Assembly: GCA_964036665.1 (NCBI GenBank)
Contig: OZ038531.1
Coordinates: 744,001 to 808,000, forward strand
From: Gordius sp. MW1
Taxonomy: Eukaryota; Nematomorpha; Gordioida; Gordea; Gordiidae
DNA: 64,000 nucleotides
Reading direction: 5' to 3'
In this document: piece after piece, positions 60,101 through 64,000 of the stretch
How the letters are laid out: every line of letters starts with the position of its first letter
How positions within the stretch are numbered: the stretch's first letter is position 1
Made by a program: the position numbers and the translations under genes
The notes under the pieces: generated by a model
Databases searched by the model: none
What the model saw: only the letters and a program-made list of their open reading frames with translations
What the model was told of the DNA's origin: nothing

Positions 60101-63048
60101 ATTTTGGTAGAGTTTTTCTCGGTGAATACGAAAATATTTTTACCCTTTTCCCTATATGTCAAGTTTTTATAATATTTGAGGTCAAAGTTGCTAAAACAGC
60201 GATTTTGGCGTTATTCAATCGTCAATAACATGCAAATTAATCGGTAAAATTTTAATTCGGTTAAAAAAAATTAATAAAACGCGCAAAGCTGGTCGAATGG
60301 GCTAGCTGTTAAATAACGCTATATTCAAACATTTAGAATAGAAATCATTTAAAATAAGAATGATAAAGTGGGTGCTTAATAGAAATTCCACGAGATTGCT
60401 CTAAAAATCATCGATGTCTTAATAAAATTAGAGAAAAATAGAGCAGGGAAGCTTTTACATTATAAAATTTGTAGAAATTTTACAATACGCAGTTACTAGT
60501 GTCGTAAAAAGGGGTGGGTTTTGCTTGGGACCTTTGGCTTTAGTCGATTAACCATGTGCAGACAAAAAGTTTGGCCAAAAAGCCTTTAGTCAGTTTATAA
60601 TTAATCGACAAAAACGAAAGGTCGACCAAACAAAGTCCAGCTGTTTTTACGATACTACATGACAACATTCTGTAGGAAATGGCACTAAGAAGACCTTACT
60701 GAATACTATTGTAAAATGTAAACAATATTCTCCATTTTAATGTATCCAAACTCAAACTCAACAACCATCTAAATATACTTGGAAACGTAAAAGTAAAATT
60801 TATAAATTAAAGTAACCAGTTTGATTCAGTACTGGTTTAACCTCGCAAAAGACTTGTTGGGCAAAATTGTCGTAAAAAATTCCCACTATAATTCTCGCAT
60901 CTTGACGCTTCAAATTTTTAACCGCGTCGCTGGGATCACTAATAAAACTTTGCCGTGTCATCACTTCCATCCCCGCACTTTTGAGTCGCGTCTCCAAATC
61001 TTCGGCCGTCTAAACGTTTAGCAAAAAACAACACAAAATCAAAATTATCTTATTTTTTGAGAAAAAATGAGTTTAGTAACAGGAATAACGATCAAAATCA
61101 TTGGTTGATCGATTGCAAAAGTAGGATTTGGCTAGAAAAAACTTTGCCCGAACCCGGCCCGGTTCAATTCAATAATCAAAATAACCGGCCCTATCATGAA
61201 TGAATCATTAGAGCTCCTCGAGCCGAAAGCAGTAATTTCGTTGGATTTTCCGAACAAAATTTTAATTTAATTCTCAAACTTTTTTTGGACAATACCTACG
61301 AATATATAAATAATATATAGTTCCAAATGAAAAACCGTACAAATTTTACACGAAAAAAGAATAGTATCTATATTAAAAAATTTCGCCCATCCCAAAAATC
61401 TAAATCCAACACAGTTGCCCGGCCTGTGGGCCAGGTCGGGTCGGGCCTTTGCAGGTCTCTGACACTTAATTCCTTCAATACATAAAACCCCTAAAACTTT
61501 TAAAATCTCAAAAACTTTAAATGATTTTTGTAGACTAAAATTTAAAGTTTAAAATTGTGTACAGATGTGAATAGTTCTTGTAGTTCTTGCAAAATAGCTA
61601 TTCGTTTCCAACCCCACATTTTAAAGAGCTTGATACGGGTTGGATTATGCAATGATTGTGATGGGTGAGTTCGAAAAAATGTTGGAAATCTTTTACGATT
61701 CGATAAGGCTGGTGAGCTTGACCCATAAGATATCTATATATAAAATGAAAATAATAAAATTAAAATGTTTAAATAAATAAACACAAATATGACAGCTATT
61801 TAGGTATTAAAGTTATAGTTACAAAAAATTATAGACTTTTTAAATTGTCTACTTATTATAGCTTTATCAACTATGTGATTATATATATAAATAATAATTA
61901 AAATAAGAAAAAGATTGAAATATTTTTAACATAATATTGAAAGTTCCTAAATAAAATTATAACTACTATTCAAATTACAAAAAACATGATATTATGACAG
62001 TGATTAAAGTATTAAAGTTAAACATACAAGAATAATAAAAAATTTAACACTTCCACTATAGACATTAGGTTTTATAAAAATTACTCTAGCTAGATTTAAT
62101 AAAACAATCCATAATATTGGGAAGATAATTAAGTCTATTGTCAAGTTGCTTTAATTACTATATCTTAAAGCATTAAATGCACAAATTTTTTTTTGCTTAT
62201 GTAAAGTATTTGTGAAAAATAGTTTAAAAATATTATTAATTTAACTACTTTCAAAAAAATATGCAATTGTTTTCTATTTATATTTAAAGCTTTATATATA
62301 TTATATACAAAAAACTTAAACCAAACAAAGTTCTTTCCTAAATTTAATCCATTGAAGGCAAAAATTTTTAACCTTAGTTTTTAAAAAAACAGATTTATAA
62401 TATTTTTTAATATTTAAGCCTCGTATTATTTTAATGGATTAATATAGAAGTAAAAAGCCATAGTAAATATATTTACTACGACTAAATTCCACATATGTGC
62501 AGCCTCAGCTATTGTAGTTGAAACAGAACTGCAACCAGTCATAAGCATTATCTTGGTTGGTTTGTTATATAGCAAATCATACAATATTCTTGTACCCAAT
62601 CCTGGGTGACACTAAAATTATGATAAGCAATATTCAACAACACTTTAATTTATTTAAGTTTAAAAACTCTAAAATATTTAAAAAATGTATGTTTGTAAAA
62701 ATGTGCTATAATAAATTACTATTAATAAATGAGAAAAATTTTAACTAATTTGTGAATAAATTGTACCCTGCTATCATTATAATGAAATTTAATATAATAT
62801 CCTGGTACAATATCCTTGCGATCATTGATGTCTTTTAAAGCCATTAAGGCTGCTGGCAAACAACCTTGCCCACCAGGCCAACCTCCAGACATTGGGAATG
62901 TGCCACCAATGTGTATGCATTTGCGACCATCTGAAGATTTTTGAACTGCTTGGCATTCCCTATCCTCATTGTTTAATGCATCTAAACTAATCTTCTCATA
63001 TAACGTGCATACTATAACAAGTAAAAATATCACATATTTAGCAAACAT
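51130..63048 (-). CDS. GABBR1: Metabotropic GABA-B receptor subunit 1
   Basis: Class C G-protein-coupled receptor subunit that binds GABA at the cell surface and pairs with GABBR2. Sixteen exons in unbroken phase give 811 residues: 63048-62767, 62611-62477, 61733-61563, 61009-60842, 59971-59780, 59089-58838, 58062-57999, 57162-57085, 56505-56355, 55610-55481, 55098-54991, 54516-54312, 52971-52844, 52651-52523, 51459-51322, 51234-51130. A signal peptide ([17 protein letters not shown]) leads straight into the Venus-flytrap domain, with no sushi domains. The known GABA-contact segments are present: [55 protein letters not shown]. Transmembrane segment 1 starts near [14 protein letters not shown], followed by the other six, with [24 protein letters not shown] and [11 protein letters not shown] conserved. 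The C-terminus is a short coiled coil ([23 protein letters not shown]) with an RHR tripeptide but no RSRR retention motif. Introns hold four MITEs and a LINE tail. Confidence 0.95.
51500..51870 (+). mobile_element. LINE 3' fragment of the same kind as the element at 7.8-11.2 kb
   Basis: Plus-strand translation, with stops, includes [13 protein letters not shown] and [16 protein letters not shown]. These are the same C-terminal tail motifs as in the large LINE (RLRWFGHVER, GKKPRGRPKSTW). It ends in AAAGAAGAAGAAAG, the same GAA-type tail. It is a 5'-truncated copy in a GABBR1 intron, opposite in orientation to the gene. Confidence 0.75.
52242..52394. repeat. GGGCGTAGCC palindromic element (copy 5)
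   Basis: The ends are AATGGGCGTAGCCATCATTG and TGGCTACGCCCATG, with AATAATGATTTAGGGAGAGGC inside. It lies in a GABBR1 intron. Confidence 0.8.
53069..53204. repeat. TAGTGTTGTAAAAA MITE family copy
   Basis: The ends are TAGTATTGTAAAAACGGCTG and CAGCCGTTTTTACAACATAA, with internal GGTCGACC arms. It lies in a GABBR1 intron. Confidence 0.8.
53833..53922 (-). repeat. Fragment of the GGACAGGACGGAC family
   Basis: ACAAGTTCGACAGGACAGGA, CGGACGACCAAAAATGAGC and TCATAAATTGCA match the ends of the larger copies. It lies in a GABBR1 intron. Confidence 0.65.
55671..55880 (-). repeat. Dispersed repeat, GGACAGGACGGAC family (inverted copy)
   Basis: It has the same blocks as 21677-21874 in reverse: GGGTTCGGGCGAGGTC, GCGAAAGCAAAATAAAAGTC, GACGGACGGACAACC and ACGAGCCCATAAAGTGCATAG. 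It lies in a GABBR1 intron. Confidence 0.75.
56838..57034. repeat. TAGTGTTGTAAAAA MITE family, full-length copy
   Basis: A near-perfect 197-bp palindrome-like element from TAGTGTCGTAAAAACGGTTG to CAGCCGTTTTTACAACACTA, with several internal GGTCGAC segments. It lies 50 bp from the exon ending at 57085. The TA at each edge could be a target-site duplication. Confidence 0.85.
57748..57945. repeat. TAGTGTTGTAAAAA MITE family, full-length copy
   Basis: A 198-bp copy with ends TAGTTTCGTAAAAACGGCTG and CAACCGTTTTTACAACACT and internal GTCGACTAAA/TTTAGTCGAC. It lies 53 bp from the exon ending at 57999. Confidence 0.85.
58263..58690. repeat. CATAGACTAC terminal-inverted-repeat element, full copy
   Basis: The left end GCATAGACTAGAGAGACTGC and right end GCAGTCTAGGTAGTCTATGG are inverted relatives. 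The interior GCCATTTTGAAATGTGCAC is shared, inverted, with 34962-35396, and a fragment recurs near 36495-36535. It lies in a GABBR1 intron. Confidence 0.75.
60497..60657. repeat. TAGTGTTGTAAAAA MITE family copy
   Basis: The ends are TAGTGTCGTAAAAAGGGGTG and CAGCTGTTTTTACGATACTA, with an internal AGGTCGACCAAAC arm. It lies in a GABBR1 intron. Confidence 0.8.
61138..61472. repeat. GC-rich repeat remnant with CCCGGCC/GGGTCGGG ends
   Basis: GCCCGAACCCGGCCCGG at the left and GGGCCAGGTCGGGTCGGGC at the right enclose AT-rich sequence. Related strings occur near 49217-49800. The outer TTTGCAGGTCTCTGA resembles hAT-type termini, but I could not define both ends. Confidence 0.4.
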
Positions 63049-64000
63049 GCCAAATTAATAAATTAAATCATCTTTGGACAAATTTCTATTATTGATTTTT
63101 TTGAATTTTTTCATGAATGAATCAAGGTGTAACAGCTGTAAAGGTAAGCAAGTCTAAATTAATTGTGATTATGGAATCTGACGCATGTGGAAAACCGATA
63201 ATAACGAAAGTACTTACAAACTAGATATATGATCTAAAATATAAAAAAAAAAAGTTAATTACATAAATAAATATATACAATATATATAAATATGTGCTGT
63301 ATATTACATACATTATAATATACCATAATTATATTGTTATTACATATATTTAAACCCATCTATGTATTCAAAATTATATATGCACTACATATATACATTT
63401 ACAATTATTTAAAGACAATATATGTGAATAGTTATAGATATACATACATATTCATAATATAAATAATAATGTTAGAGTACTATATCTATATATAAATTAT
63501 ATTAAGGATAGTTTAAAAGTACCATATTTACTTTTATGGCTTTTTATAAAATAGCCATAGTGTATTGAAATATTATAAATATTTCTGTTCATTATATATA
63601 TTTACTTGTACATATAGGCATTATATATATAATGTTATGCAAATTTATTTATACTTATATATATGTGGCATAAGGCCAATTTTTGGTATATTGAACTAAT
63701 CTAAACTCTTCCCCGCTGCCCCCGCTTATTCCTTATTTTATCCACTTATTTCTAGTTTTATTAAATATCTATTTTTCCCCCTCCCCTTTCTAGGTTTATT
63801 ACTCTTCAAGTTTAAAATAGTTTATTGCTTGTCACGCAGTTCTAATCCCCTCATCATTATTATTGTATCACCGCGCTGTGCGCTATTATTATTATTTACA
63901 TCAACCATCATCATTATTATTCCTACTATTTAAAGTACGAATTGTTTGTAAAGAGTCAGTTATATTAAAGTCATATTAAAGTCATATACCCATAGACTAC
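63049..64000. other. Upstream region of GABBR1
   Basis: Long runs of alternating A and T (63250-63670) are followed by C/T-rich sequence and ATTATT repeats (63700-63930). The last ten bases are CATAGACTAC, the terminal motif of the element family at 58263, so another copy probably continues past the window edge. No exon upstream of the ATG was identified. Confidence 0.5.

Noticed and set aside
1-64000. CRISPR arrays, bacterial operons or integrated virus genes
   Set aside because: No regularly spaced direct repeats, no ribosome-binding-site-led compact genes and no viral protein motifs were found; gene structure is spliced animal type throughout.

Overview
The window is nuclear DNA of an animal: AT-rich, mostly intron and intergenic sequence, with many dispersed transposon-derived repeats. 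The best evidence is a 16-exon GABA-B receptor subunit very close to GABBR1, with the GABA-binding residues in place, a complete 29-exon RNA polymerase I largest subunit, and a Treslin/TICRR-type replication factor. The closeness to bilaterian GABBR1, and a TATA plus TCAGT initiator at one promoter, suggest a bilaterian invertebrate, perhaps an arthropod such as a crustacean. The lineage is a guess.

Layout. At 1-4.7 kb two small secreted-protein genes lie on the plus strand: a short basic peptide precursor (574-1039) and a 248-residue cysteine-rich protein (1565-4623). Everything else that is clearly coding is on the minus strand. A TICRR-like gene runs from about 17.6 to 5.06 kb, with a decayed LINE in one intron. 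The RNA polymerase I gene POLR1A runs from 40.45 to 19.05 kb and carries two 1.9-kb fold-back elements in its introns. A secreted SOUL-domain (heme-binding family) gene runs from 47.8 to 44.8 kb, and the GABA-B receptor gene from 63.05 to 51.13 kb. I rebuilt exons by hand from homology, splice sites and reading phase. The POLR1A, GABBR1, SOUL and cysteine-rich gene models keep phase across every junction.

The genes do not form a pathway: ribosomal RNA transcription, replication initiation, a neurotransmitter receptor and secreted proteins. What they share is architecture. In POLR1A, TICRR and GABBR1 the 5' exons use A/T at third codon positions, and in POLR1A and TICRR they are separated by very small introns (32-44 nt). 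Further downstream, within the same gene, the exons switch to G/C-ending codons and large repeat-filled introns. I count about 22% GC3 in POLR1A exon 4 against about 55% in exon 6. This is the most unusual signal in the window.

Repeats. There are at least five inverted-repeat families: seven TAGTGTTGTAAAAA copies, five GGGCGTAGCC copies, a CATAGACTAC family, a GGACAGGACGGAC family and two giant fold-backs. There are also tRNA-related SINE-like pieces, two LINE pieces and a short interstitial TTAGGG array. No rRNA gene, intact tRNA gene or CRISPR array was seen.
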